From assembly GCA_963669155.1 (NCBI GenBank), contig OZ022584.1, positions 15,230,179 through 15,294,178 on the forward strand: 64,000 nt of DNA, read 5' to 3'. The stretch comes from Arbacia lixula. Its lineage: Eukaryota; Echinodermata; Echinoidea; Arbacioida; Arbaciidae. This document shows positions 1-35,300 of the stretch, piece by piece (position 1 is the first letter of the stretch; each line of letters starts with the position of its first letter). Below the pieces are notes generated by a model. The model was not told where the DNA came from. It made no database searches and saw only the letters and a program-made list of their open reading frames with translations. Both the position numbers and the translations under genes were made by a program.

Positions 1-21678
<21,678 letters not shown>

Positions 21679-22332
21679 TTTATGGCAGCAACTGTGTTGT
21701 ACCGAAATGTTATATCTACTACAGTCCAATATGTGCCACACTAACAGCAGTGGAAATTTCATCTACCCAATAACAGAGCTGTCTACTAGTATGGATTTTC
21801 AGCATTTTGAATTAAAATTGGCCAGAAATTGAAGGTTCTGGTGAAAATACAGAATTTAGGCAACCAATGTTATATATGGGTATTTGATTGGGATATACAT
21901 ACTGTTTTTCTCAACTGACTACTGATTTTTAGAGAGCAAAATACTGAAATGAGTGTTCAGAACTTGGCAGCTAGCTCTGTAATAAAAGCTCAATCACCAA
22001 CTGTTGTGACTTATTGCCATTGATTGCAGCAAACATGGCAACAAATTACAATGTTGGAGCCCTTTGGTTGTTGCCATGTTAGTTTTGAATCATTTTCAGA
22101 GAAGTGCAACACTTTTCGTAACAAGTCCCAATGTTAACAAAGCTGAGGTGCTGTTAAGTTTGCTGCTAGGTTCATTTGGCGGAGAAATCATGAATTGCTG
22201 GGAGCTTTCTCTACTAACATTGACAGAGGCCAACAGGTTCAGTTGCAATGCTCACAGTGGCCATGTTCTTGACTTTCTGAAGTATTCGTATGTAAAATTC
22301 CTGAAAACATTACCGGGAAAAAATACTTTTTT
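21679..22332 (+). other. ANKRD55 3' UTR / downstream
   Basis: Non-coding after the TAG stop. A candidate polyadenylation signal AATAAA lies at 21,981-21,986, about 300 bases after the stop. Further AATAAA words occur beyond the next repeat (e.g. near 23,770), so the true end is unresolved. Confidence 0.5.
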
Positions 22333-23352
22333 ATGCCTCTGCCACGAAGTGGCTGGAGGCATTATGTTTTGGGGTTGTCCATCCGTCCGTCCGTCCGTAC
22401 GTAAGTAAGTCCGAATCCGTTTAGGCAATATCTTGAGAACCATTAACCAGATTCGCTTCAAACTTTTTACACGTGTGTATTGCATGAAACCAATGATATG
22501 TGTAAAATAGGGGTCAAATCTGATTGAGTTCAAAGGTCAAAGGTCAATGAACTTTGTAAAAATTTGCCCCAAATTGACCTTTACACAATAAATCCAAATC
22601 CAAGGATGCAAATCTCATTAAACATAGTACAAAGATGGATCACTACTTGGGCATAGACTGGTGGCATTTTTTGTAAAATTCCTGTAAGGTCAGAGGTCAA
22701 AGGTCAATGAACTTTGCAAAACTGGATATTTTTCACAATAAACGCAGTAAAACTTCTGAGAGCTCAAAGGTCAGAGTTCAATGAACTTTGCCAAAAGTTT
22801 GCCAAAAATTGCCCCAAAGTGATATTTTGCACAATAAATCCAAATTATGGTACAAATTAATACCAACCAAACATGGTGCAAAGATGGATCACTTATTGGG
22901 GATAGACTGATGACATTTTTTGTGAAAGTTCTCAAAGGTCAGAGGTCAAAGGTCAATGAACTTTGCCAAACTTGGGTAAAAATTTCCCCCAAATAGATAT
23001 TTTTCACATAGTACAAAGATGTATCACTTCATGAAGGTAGAATGGTTAGGTTTGGGTAAAATTTCTGAAAGGTCAAAGGTCAATGAACTCCACCCAAAAT
23101 TGGCTAATTTTAAACAAAATTGATACAAGGATGGACTTAGACAAACTGGTTAGACTGGATGTCAAAGAAGTAGGAGGTCAAAGGTCAATGAACATTGCCA
23201 AACTTGGCTAAACATGCATGAAAAACGGAATATGGTATTTTCATTTCACATAGGAATCCAATGGTACATTGCCCACCAAACATTCACATTTTCTGAGAAT
23301 AAATCTAAATAGAGCTAGCGGAGGAGGAGGCGGAGGCGGAGGCATATTTATC
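22333..23352. mobile_element. ~1-kb dispersed repeat with DR1 motifs (non-autonomous element)
   Basis: It opens with ATGCCTCTGCCACGAAGTGG and a (GTCC)n block and closes with GGCGGAGGCGGAGGCAT, giving imperfect terminal inversion around ATGCCTCYGCC. The middle is a degenerate tandem array of AGGTCAAAGGTCAATGAACT-type segments. Perfect AGGTCA-A-AGGTCA direct repeats occur at 22,534-22,546, 22,694-22,706, 22,943-22,955, 23,070-23,082 and 23,175-23,187. No coding sequence is seen, so it is a non-autonomous repeat of unknown class. Confidence 0.7.
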
Positions 23353-26300
23353 AACTGTGTGGCAGTCGAATTGCTCTAGTTTCCAAATTAAAACTTGAGT
23401 AATACATTCTTTCTTATTTGTTGTTTTTATTATATTGTGGCAGTTGTCAATATCAAACTTTGTACTTAACAAAGTGAGTTATTTTTCACAGTTTAATGTC
23501 TAAAACACAATTTTCAAAATTGTCTGATTTCAGCAATCATTGCTTTCAAAAGTGTGAATGCTTTATCGTCCTTCCTGTCTCCTTTTTTGTTATGTCTATC
23601 CCCCTGATAGATGAAGTTAAATATGTTTATTATTTACAGTGATCTGAGTGGTTGATCACGACAAAAAGCAAGTGATACTGAATTATTGAATATTGAAATC
23701 TGCTAGATGCATATTGCCGGTATGTTAACAGAAATTGATGGGTGTTTTTGTACATTGTGGTTCATTTGAAATAAATCAGGGAAAACAGGGAATATATCAA
23801 AAACCTCAAGGTGCTCCTCATGAATCACTGTTTTGAGTCTGCCTTATTGTAATAATTGTGCAAGTTATACTATCGGAAAGATGAAGGCTGCAAACGAAAC
23901 AGAAGAGTGAAAAATCACCTAGTACCAGTCAAAGCACTATTTTCTTACCCTTGTATTCATAGACAAAGTTTTCCCACATTTTTGGTATCAGTTTGTGCTT
24001 TTAGTATAGAGCATTAATTGAATACTCCCTTTGTGCTGGCAGTCGGATGAATCTGCATGTATTTTGAAAAGGAAAAGAATCTGCAAATTGACAAGAACAA
24101 AAGATGCGAATGTTCATGAAGCATGACGACACATCTGTGTTCGACCAATCATAGTGCTCCTCTTCTGTTCAAATGTGTTTATTTTCTTCTTAAAGAATAA
24201 TGCATATATCATATAGCATAACGAACAACAGAGGTGAGTGATAATTACATTCAACTGTTTGATCAAATACTATCAGAACAATCAATAAGACATGATGTTT
24301 GATGATTCTCTGGCCTTTGTGAACAATATTTTGTGTAAATAGTCTACAGTAGTGCCTTTGATTCATCGTTGAGGAGTTGGTAGTGTGATATTAATGTGAT
24401 ATGAGTCCAGTCAACTGTAATGAACAAATAGTATAGAGATACATATTTTTGTCTATCAGTCGTTCTTTTTTTCCAGCGAAATTGTTTTTTTTTTGTCTGT
24501 ATAAGATCAAGCAATGCCAAAAATGAAAGTGATCCTGTTCGCTGAAAATGTACCGGTAATCAATTTCTTGTTTGATTTGCCAATGCTTAATTGCTGGCAA
24601 TTAATTCTGTCATTGGTGTAACTCAATTCTCAAAAGTGGTTCAAATGTTGCTTTTCATTTTTATTGCTAATGTTTCTTAGGGTCAATGTGATAATCCTGC
24701 TGATTGAAAATGCTATATAGAAACCCAAGTAAAAGGGCAAATCCACCCTGAAGTTATGTTGGTTTAAATAAAAGCAAAAATGAAAAGAAACAAACTTAGT
24801 GAAGGTTTGACAGAAATCTGTCAAAGAATAAGTTATGAATTTTCAATTTTTAATTTTCTGACATCACTTGTGAGATACTCTGCTACAAGTTGTGTATTAA
24901 ATTGTTGCAAATTTCCACTTTTGAAAAACGATATACCATTTTATCTGCGCGTTTGATATGAAATTAAAAATCTATTTTTTCACGCCCACAAAAAAAAAAA
25001 TTATTCCTTAATCAAGAAGCACAAAAAATGCAATTCATGAAGCATGCAGCACACGACATATTGGAAAGCAACTTGCATGGTATGCACAACATTCAAACTT
25101 TAAAAAAATCGTAACTTTCTTCGATCTCCTTTGATGGATTCTTGTCAAACCTTCACTAATATGTTGCCTTCATTTTCTGCTAAATAAAGACCAATTCAAT
25201 ATAAGGGTGGCTTTTTCCTTTAATGACATACATATCCTTCTCACAGTAATCTTTACTTTGATAAGCATTGTGTTGTCACAATTCTTTACATTAAGTGAAT
25301 AAGGTGGTGTTGCCTTTTGTAAAAGTTTATCAATTACCAATTCGTACCATATTACCTGAATCAAATTATGATTGTCCTTAATTTCTCAACAGCTTTTGAA
25401 CAAAAACATGACTGTATTTGCATTACAATTTGATATGATATTATGCCAACTATTTTTGTAAGAATGGATTTTTGCTAGAGCTGTCGGTGGTATGGTAAAA
25501 AGATGTGCAATTTGTTTTATGTAACATTTGTTTGTGGCTATTGGCTGTCATAAAATTAAAGTAGTTTGTTAGCCGCTGTGCAAACAAAATAATCAAAGTA
25601 AAAATTATTTGTAAACAAAGAAACAATTTGATTAAAAAATGCAATATGTTACTTCCTAACTACTAATTGAGCTCAAAGTAAGTACACGTGGTACATTGTT
25701 TTATTTGCAAAAAGAAAAAAAAAATATAGCATGGCTTTGTCATGTTTTGGTAACATGTTGTAATAATAATGGACAGCCATGGCATATGTTTCTTAAAAAC
25801 TAGATCATAAAGAATATAAAGGGGTAAACAAAATTTGAATGACTATAACCTTGCATTAATGTTAGATTCATGCTGCTTGAACATATAAAGGCAACACACA
25901 ACAAGATCCAAATACTACAAAAATGGTAACGAGAAAGCATGATTAAACAATAGAAGTGCTTCAAAATTAGCCGGGATTGCTCATCAAAATCATCCATATC
26001 TCAGTCTTTAAGTGCCATTGGTGCATTATGGGTAAAGGTAATACACACAAATGCCATAGGGTAGCATTTCATCTAGCAGAGTAATAAATTAAGATAGCTT
26101 GTACTTTACTCGTGTGGGACCAAGCAACAGAAATTTGTGGTTTGTATGGGGCTACAATTTTTGCTATAAAGTATTCCAAATAATACAATATGGGTTAAAT
26201 TAATGATCATAGATATTTGTACAAGACTAATCAATTTTGCTTGTAAGCGAAATAAAGGTGAAGTTGTTACTAAATCTTTAAATTGGTAGCACGCTGGAAA

Positions 26301-29300
26301 TGTTAAATTTCATTTTTCCTCTTCAAACTAGAATGATTATTGCTTTGAGTTGATCTTTAATGTTGTTTTCTAAATTTGTAATGTAATAACTGTTCTGCAT
26401 TAATGAAGAAAATATATATTTTGTTAAAATAATGTTGCAAATTCAAAGTCATAATCTTTAAACATGCATGAACAAGATCATACAGGAGACAAGCAGATTT
26501 TGTATTTATGCAATAATTTAAAGCAGTTTTGAATTTCCTTTGATATGATTTCATTTCCTGAATTACAGTGTCAGCTTGTTGATGGGTAGGTATAAAGAAT
26601 AACTGGATATTATAATAGGCGAAAAGTTCTTTGATGATCATCTTCATGAGCTGTAATATTGGTGATTGATATGAAGCTTTCAGGTCCTTACAACAAATAC
26701 TAAAAACAAATGTATGTCAGTCAGTTAGGTATTATCAGACGTAAGTCTTATGTTAATTTAGGACGTCAAAATTTGCTATGAATTTGCATTAACCGAATAG
26801 ATGTGGCATAATTGCGCCCTATGAGGAATTTGCAGTTTATTCATAACCTGCCATCCAATGCGTTTACAGCAGATGACGCAAAAGTATCCAAGTGGAGAAA
26901 ATCCAGGCCGCAAATATGCGGGCTCAGTAAAATATGGCTTACAAGTTAAATATTTTATTCCATCTAATTTATTTTCTTTTTCTGTTCTATATATACAAAG
27001 TAGCAGACAAACAAATTTACTTTCAATAAAAATTTCTCTAGTAAGATGTACTCATCATTATGATTTAACTTGGCTTGGAACTTCAGTCATATTTTTAAGC
27101 ATCGCTTGACCAAATCTTAGTTTGCTTGCACGGGCTGAATATAGAAACCTAGATTATCACCTATCACTTCATTCTAGGTTAATAAGTGTAACTTGAAAGG
27201 AGAACAAGCAAGTCCTAACAAGCTGATTTCACCCTCACACTACCTTCCATGCTGTACCCAAGATATCGAGAAGTATACATACTGAATTTGCTTGTCATTT
27301 TTTGTTCTTTATAGGCCTACATACCAATGTGAATGTGCTAAAATGTACGCCTATTGTCTTGTGCAATATTCTTTCATACATTAAGCAGGGTGCACAACTC
27401 ATATTTATGATTTAGCACATTTTATATGCTACAGCGATGTAACAGAAATGTACGAGAGGTGCTTCATACTATGTGACATGTATTTTATTATTTGTTAAAA
27501 CTCTTGCAATGGTGCGACTTCTAGTTTGTGCAACTCATGTTATGTGTGTTTTTACTCTTAGCCAATTTACAGATTGTATATTTGGCTGCGTTATCTTTAT
27601 TATCGTTACAGCTCAGTGGTAAGATCTTAAAGCATACCTAATGTATGTTGTATTCTCAGTGGAAAGATTTCAAATCATGCAATAGGTGATGAAGGCATGT
27701 AATAAGTTGAATACATGGACATTACTAGCCTATTATGTACTATGTGTGCTACATATCTGTGCTGCTTAGTTATGCCAACAAATTATTTATGTTCATATGG
27801 ACAAATTTTACAATTTTTAGATTGTATATTCAGTAGATCAAGAATGAAGAAATGATGTTAAGTGAATAATCTGCTGCCTGAAAATGATTGTATGAACAAT
27901 TTTATCTATTTTCTGCACTGTATAGAACAATTAAATAAGATTTAATGTAACAGTATGACCAGTGTCTTCTGACTTATTCATAAGTACTTTGTACTTACAG
28001 GGAATCTAGTTTAGTTCACTTTTATGTAGTGAAATGTCAACTTTCTCATACATGTACTTATTTCTACGAAAATCTTGCAAGTAATATTTCTCTTATCATG
28101 CATTTTAAGTCAAAATAACACATTCTCGCTCTTTCTGTTTCTCTTCATTCACATCTCTTCTAAATTTCATAGATCTTGATCCAAAATAATAGTTCTACAC
28201 ACGAGGGAGACATTTACGTTCTCTAGACACAACATTTATAATTTCTTCATAGAATACTGCAAATTCATTTACACTTCATATTTACATATGTATGTATAAA
28301 ATATACAATTATTTCCCGATGAGCAGACAGAAAGCATCGTGTATTCCAAACAACAAAAGAGAGAAGAGCAAGAAAGAGGGGATGGACGAAAGAAGAGGAA
28401 GACAGATGACAAAAGAAAGAGAACACAACAGAGAGGAGGGAGAAAAGGAACATAAAAGATATAGAGAATGAAAGAGAAGAGATAGCAATAAAAGTGGAAA
28501 TGAAAAAAGAAAAGAAAAAAAAGGAAACAATACATGAATATACATAGCAATGGAATTCAATTTGTTCTGCTTGATACGCTGGACGGATAGAAATATAAAG
28601 TCATGTACATCATGGAAATCTTCATTTCCACTTTTTAAAACTATTTATGCTAGAACATACATTTTTTGTCCCTTTTTATTTTACAGAAAATGATGCTATA
28701 AAGTACTCGTTCGGAATCGAGTACTAAATCGAGTAAAACCTTTCCTGGATGTTTCTTCAACCTGTAATGTGCCACTTGTGGTTATTTCAACATTAATACA
28801 CACAAGTCCCATACAGCAGCCTTTTTTCTGGCAAAAAAAGGGGTTAGAATGATTTTATGTGCTTTAGCAGGCAGCCAGACAACAATGCTTACTCAAAAGT
28901 CACTTGAAATTCTCATTATTTTTCCTGTGGTTACATCCTGTGGATCTTTGTGGAATGTTGAATGTTGTTTTCTGCATGGACAATTAAGAGACTTTGCTGA
29001 GAAATATAAAACAAATATACACCCCTATTAGTGAAATTAATGGACTTTTGAAACCTTCATTATTACTACTGAAGTCACCTTATGAACACAGATATCACTG
29101 ATAGTCATTCATTTATTTATGTTAATTTCCCTTGGAGAACAGAACTTGAGTGGTCGATTAGACCAAACCCGTCAGATTACGAAGACATTCATGACTGCAG
29201 CTGAATGAATAGAAGTCACAGCAATTCAATGTGTGAAAAATAAAATTTCCCCATGGATTTGAGTCAGGCTCACCCTACAAGTTTGAAGTTAAGGATATGA

Positions 29301-29349
29301 CCTAAGTGTGTGTGTAGGGGGGGGGGGGGGGGAGGTGGAGGGCGGGCCT
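23353..29349. other. intergenic, AT-rich, no gene seen
   Basis: I see no exon-like sequence with homology here. The stretch at 28,330-28,540 is purine-rich on the plus strand and generates meaningless frames on the other. A G16 run is at 29,317-29,332, just beyond the ENO4 stop. The 3' part belongs to the ENO4 3' UTR on the minus strand. Confidence 0.6.
29112..29117 (-). terminator. candidate ENO4 polyadenylation signal
   Basis: TTTATT on the plus strand is AATAAA on the ENO4 strand, about 235 bases past the ENO4 stop codon. It is the first canonical hexamer I see in that direction; there is no transcript evidence. Confidence 0.4.
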
Positions 29350-32300
29350 TTAACTATCCCCTCCCTGATCCCCCTCTTCCCCTTCCGGTGGGGGAGGGGT
29401 AGGGGGTCTCTTGATGGGGAAAGCAAACTCCTCCAGCGTCTTGGCTCGCCCTTCCTCCTTCAGACTCTCGGCTATCTTCAGCAGCCGGTTGTACTTGGCC
29501 GTGCGCTCCCCTCTCACCGGCCCTCCAAACTTGACAAAGGTGGCGCCGACACCCACAGCCTGTGAAATAGAAGAGGGAGATAAACGATCCCCCCATCATT
29601 AATAGCAGTTCAAATTTTGTGCATTTTGCATCATTAATACAAATCCTGACAAAATTGGCAGAACTCGTTCTAGACTTTGTGGGTGGAGCAAATATCTGTG
29701 ATGACAGCGGGGACTCTCATTTGCAGTGCCCGCAACTAGCCTGGCTTTACAATGTCGGACCAGTGAGAGTCTCACTTGAGTGATGTTGTTTAGATACAGA
29801 AGAGGGCGGAACAATGGATATGACAACACCACTTTGGTACTCTATGGAGGCCTATGCCGTGTATTCTGAACAGAGGTTCAATGCAAACATTGTCCTAAAC
29901 CTGGACTATATCTATTATGGGACGCCAAATAAAACAACATGAAACATTTCTTATTGATTCAATATAGTTTACATTGTCCTCGGAATCACTATGGTATATA
30001 TCGAGTTTGTCCACATAATAATCACTGCATATAATTTTAATCTCCCACTGTTGTGATTCTGTGATGAAAATAAAAATTTTGTGACAACGTCAGATGATTT
30101 ATTTTGCGCCCCATATAGTTAATCTACGTTTAGTATGCAGTCTAAGATAAACCAACTTTGTGAGTACAGGACTACAAGACTCACCAGGTCTGCTAGGAAG
30201 GAATCTGCTGTGTCTCCAGGCAAGGAGGAAATTACTGCCACAGACCCCTCCTCTGCAGATGGACAGAAAAAAAAACATGGTTGCAGAGTTAAGTTTCAAA
30301 ACTGAACTTACCCAGAAAGCCCTTTCATTTAAATCTAGATGGATGGTCTGCATGGTGGATTACTCATGAATATCAATGAGTCAGATTGAATGAGACTCTT
30401 AGGTATTTGTTTCCATGGTGTCGTGTCTTGACCCATGAACTAGAAATAGCTTGCATGGTTAAGTCGCTGCCCAGTTAGCATGAGATTGCTAAGTTTAAGT
30501 TCTTCCGGTTCCAAGATTTTTGTCCGCTTGTTTTGGAGCACTCATGAATATCAATGAGTTAGATTAAATGAGACTCTTAGGTATTTGTTTCCATGCTATC
30601 CTGTCTTTGCTATCCATGAACTAGGAATAGCTTGTATGGTTAAGTTGCTGCCCGGTTAGCAATAGATTACAGGTTCAAACCCTTCTCGTTCCAAGATTTC
30701 TATCAGTTTGTTTTTCGTTCATTTACAAGATGGAGCATGCTATCCCTTCTTCTAATGAAAAACACAACATTGTTGTGATAAGGGTCAGAGCTGCCACCAA
30801 AAGACGCACTTTTGAGTGGCTGGTCCTTTTTAAATAAATTTCATTTTTGATTTAGTAAACCTTTGGATTAATGTAACAAATAGTTGAATAGGTGAACCGT
30901 ATTTCATTTTCTGATTAATCAGCCCCAAGGAATACAAATGTATAGACTGTGTAAAATGGGTGTGTTCAAAAAAATGAACCACTTCAGAATAACAAGCAGC
31001 ACCCAAACAAATGATGCTTGGATCCCTTCTTGGCTTTCCCTTCATAACTCTTTATGTGTCAGGAAAAATGTTGCTTTGTGGTATTTAACTACAATTTTGG
31101 TGCAAAAAATGCATCACTGACAGATAAAGGGTTCAAATATTTTCAGTAGATTTGCCATGATGATTAAAAGCTGGGAAGTCTAATTGTGCCAGGCCTATAA
31201 AGTGGACATGAAATGATGCGGTCAGCGTACCACCAATGAGGGAAGTTGCCCGAACGATGTCCGAAACCGTGGTCATCTGACGGAGGCGGAGTGAAGCACC
31301 GCTGGCCGCAAGCTCTCCGAACCCTTCCTGAACAAACCGCTCCACTCGGGGGTAGACATGCTCCCCGATGATGTAACACTTCTCAGACAGGCGCTCGCAG
31401 AGTTTGGCCCATGGCTCAGAATCCTGGATGGGGAGATGGGGCGGGCACGGTATTGATCGAATGGAATTTGATTTTTAATCAGAACTGATAGAATGAAATT
31501 TGATCTGACTCAGAAGTGAAAGCATGGAAATATGATTTGAATAAGAAATGAAAGAATGGAAGTTGATTCGAATGAGAAGTGACCTCCCTAATAGCACTTG
31601 ATTTGAATAAGATGTGATTAAATGGAATTTGATATGAATCAGAAATAACAGAATGGAATACGATACAAATTAGAAAGGATTGAATGGAATATGATTTGAA
31701 TCAGAAGTGATAGAAGGGAACTTGATTTGAATCCTTTAGACACTGCAAAGACAAAGATAGTCCTTTACCTGTTTTCTGAGAGGATCTATCAGCCCCACAA
31801 TGGCTGGATATCTGTTGGTGAGGTCAGCATAGAACTCAATCATGTCCTCTGCTGTCTTCAGCAGTCCACCATTCACCTCATACTTGTTCTTTTCCTGAAG
31901 AAAATTTGATCAAGAAACTTGATGGGTAAAAATCAACAACAAGAATAGACATTTTGTAATAGACATCCTGTAAATGGATGAAAAACAATACACCCACTAG
32001 TAGTAGTGATAGTGTGCTCCATCCTGTAAATGAATGATGGGAAAAAAATGACTTGTTTTTCATTCATTTACAGGATGGAGCACGCTATCCTTACTACTAC
32101 TAGGTGTATGCCTAAAATTTCTTTTCAAACTTGAAATTAACTCAGAAAGCCCACTAAAATCTAGAATAATACATATTGTTGATTACAGTTGAAATATCAC
32201 AACATACAAGTACCTGGATCTTTTTGCAAACACAAACTGGAATGATACTCAGTGACTTTTACAAAGTTAAATATAATCAAAAGTCTGTGCATTTGGCAAG

Positions 32301-35300
32301 CAAGTGTCCCTTTGTGCGTGATGTAAAACAAGTTATAGTTAAATTCATGTTTGGTGAAATTCTCAGGATTGGTACAGAACAGCAACTCATCAACACTATC
32401 AAAATAGGGGTTCTATGACTATGTAGATGTGAAATTGAGAAACATTATAAAACGAAGTATGTGAGTATAAAGTTAACTTTTTTTAATGAATGATTTCAAG
32501 CTTTTAACCAGTTGTGTTTCATATCAATTGCCCTGCTGCAAGGGGCAAATATTGAGGACTTTAATTGTATCTATCAACAGTTCAAATACCAAGAAAGTGA
32601 TGAATTTCGGTGTGGATGTTTTTCGTGAATATTGCTCTAAGCTCTGAACGTAGGAGCCCGATTAATTTGTTTTTTTCATTTCCTGAGGCTTAGGCAAATC
32701 AACGAAAGTTGCGGCCCGGCCACAACACCGCGAGAGTTCCCTGAGTGCACTAAATGATTTTCCGTTAAAACATAAAAAAGCAGCTGGAAAGAAATGTATC
32801 GCGTACTGGTACAGTCAAACAAATTTCGTTACCAAGTAGAGAGCATGTGCAGTAGTGCCAAGGAAGAAAATAGTAAATAGAGCATGCGCAGTGCTCCCCA
32901 AGAAAAAATAATAAAAACTATCCGGAGCTGAGGCAGAGACAGTGAAATTATTTTGTATTCTGCGAGCATCAATTGACCAATCACGTTCCTAAAATCCTCA
33001 TGAATATTCATCGAAGGGATATTAAATCATAATAATCAAGTTTGGTGGACTCCCAATGCAGTTCTGTACACCACCTATCAGTTGCAGTGGACAGGCCAAT
33101 TTCCAACTTTGGGATTGAAATCCCAGCCTAGCACTAATATAAAGATCAGTGCCTAGCAGCAAACTATGGTACCCATATGGAACTCAGATTAGAAAAATGG
33201 CGTACCCAGCAGTCTAACTGCCCGTCTTTCAGCAAATGAGGGTCGACAAACTAAAAAAGTACCAAACTGATCGCGGCGTTTATTTTTTACTCTAATTTCA
33301 GGTAGAGTAGCTAGGCACGTGGCCTTATATTTCGAGATCGACCATTTACCCATGAGGCATTGCGGATTTCAGCCTCTCCGCTACAACCAATAGGTGGTGC
33401 ACCGTATTGTGAATCCACCAAATTCTTCTCAGCAAAGCTACTGCAGCCGATTAGAGGAGGGCAAGGAGGAGCAAGACCTACCGGCTCATAGATCTCATGG
33501 GCGGCACAGTTGAGGGCGATATACACATCCTCTCCCGGAACGAGCTCCAGCGCAGTCATGGCCTCCTGGGCCAGATCCAACAGCTGCTCCTGGCGGTCGT
33601 ATTGGGGCGTGAACGTCCCGTTGTCGTTGACGAAATAGGCTGCCACCTACATGCAGCCACAGATACATTCGTCACGATTAGGAAATCACACCGCCCATAC
33701 AGGATTCTCACGATTATTTCATACATTAAAAAATAGCATTTGATGACTTATGTCACCAGATTTGAATGTTTATGACATAAACAAAAGCATGAGGAATACA
33801 ACTCCTAAGAAATTTGTGGCAAGGTCTGCGAGCAATATGAATATCAAGTAAAAAAAAACACAACTTAAATCCACATTGCCGTCTAGAATCATAATTTGAT
33901 AGCAATAAAGGCCATAGTTTTTAAAAGAAGAGCAGTAGAGCACACAGCACTTACCCCTGACTTTGTAAACAAGAGCTTGCCAATTTGATGATACACCCTG
34001 GTAACCAGCTTCAAGCCCTGTAAGAAAGATTATTCTATTAATTAATCATGCAAATACATGTATACGCAAAAACAAAAATCCCTATAATTCTCCTTGTCAT
34101 GTTTGGAAAGTCATAATTTCCAGGAAAAAAACTTCGTTATGATTTGATTAATAGTTATTAGCATATCAACATGCAAAAACCCAATTTGTTACATACAATA
34201 CATAAAAAAAACATCTTTCATAATTTCAGAGCTATACAACTTTGAACGTAGTTTTGACAGCTATAAACCATTTAATAACCAGTAGTTATGCTATACCTCT
34301 GTCAATAACTGACCATGATTCATCAGTTTACTTGTAAGTCTGACACATTTAGATTTTTAGCCAATCAAATGCAAGGTTTCCATAGAGGTCGCCATTTGTA
34401 GCAAAGTTACTATCAATGATAAGCTTTATGCAACACGACCCTGGGGGGTGTTTCACCAGGCTGTTCGTAAGTTACGAACGACTTTACGAACAATTGGTGA
34501 TCCCTTCTCGTGCTAAATGCGATACCACACTTTGTTCATTGAGAATCTGATTTAGCACAAGAAGGGATAATCAGTCGTTCGTAACTTACGAATAGCTTGG
34601 TGAAACACCCCCCAGGTGTGATATTATATGATGTATGGGTACATACCTCAGCCAGAGTGATACCAGGTTTGGGGATAAGCATAAGATCCCTGATGAGGTT
34701 CTGCTTGCCCGGGGCCGGTTTGCCTGAGCTGAGCACGCTCACTAGTGGGATGGGCATGGTGAACTGGTCAACCTCCTGAGAGAAAAACACACATCAATAT
34801 AAAGATGAATTAACTCTCTTAGTGCAATAGGCAATAACTGATGTTATAATTGACATGGACTTATCAATAGTTCGTACTGAGATCGTTACCCCAAAATAAT
34901 ATACACCCTCTACACTGCAGATCAAAGAAACAATGGTGGCACCTGTCCAACGGAGTTTGCTAGTTTAATAGTTTGAGCCTTAGATATTTCATTAGCAGTA
35001 TCTTTGAGTTGTCTCGGACAAATACCAGTCCTGGTGCTTTTCTTAGTACCGGTAATTATGCTGGTGATGTGATTGAGATCGTATTACCAGTATGTTAATT
35101 GTATCACACTGAATGCCTATCAAAGCCATCTATCTTGTTGAATGTTGTCGCACATAGTCCCATATATGCTAATACCGTGTACAAGCTGCACCCCGACTTG
35201 CACGTGATTTTTAAGAAAAGAAAAAAAAGCGGCTTATACGCCGGTCAGTACGGTAAGTCCGGTACTGTAGGAGAGAGAAAAGGAGTAAAGAAGTGAGAAT

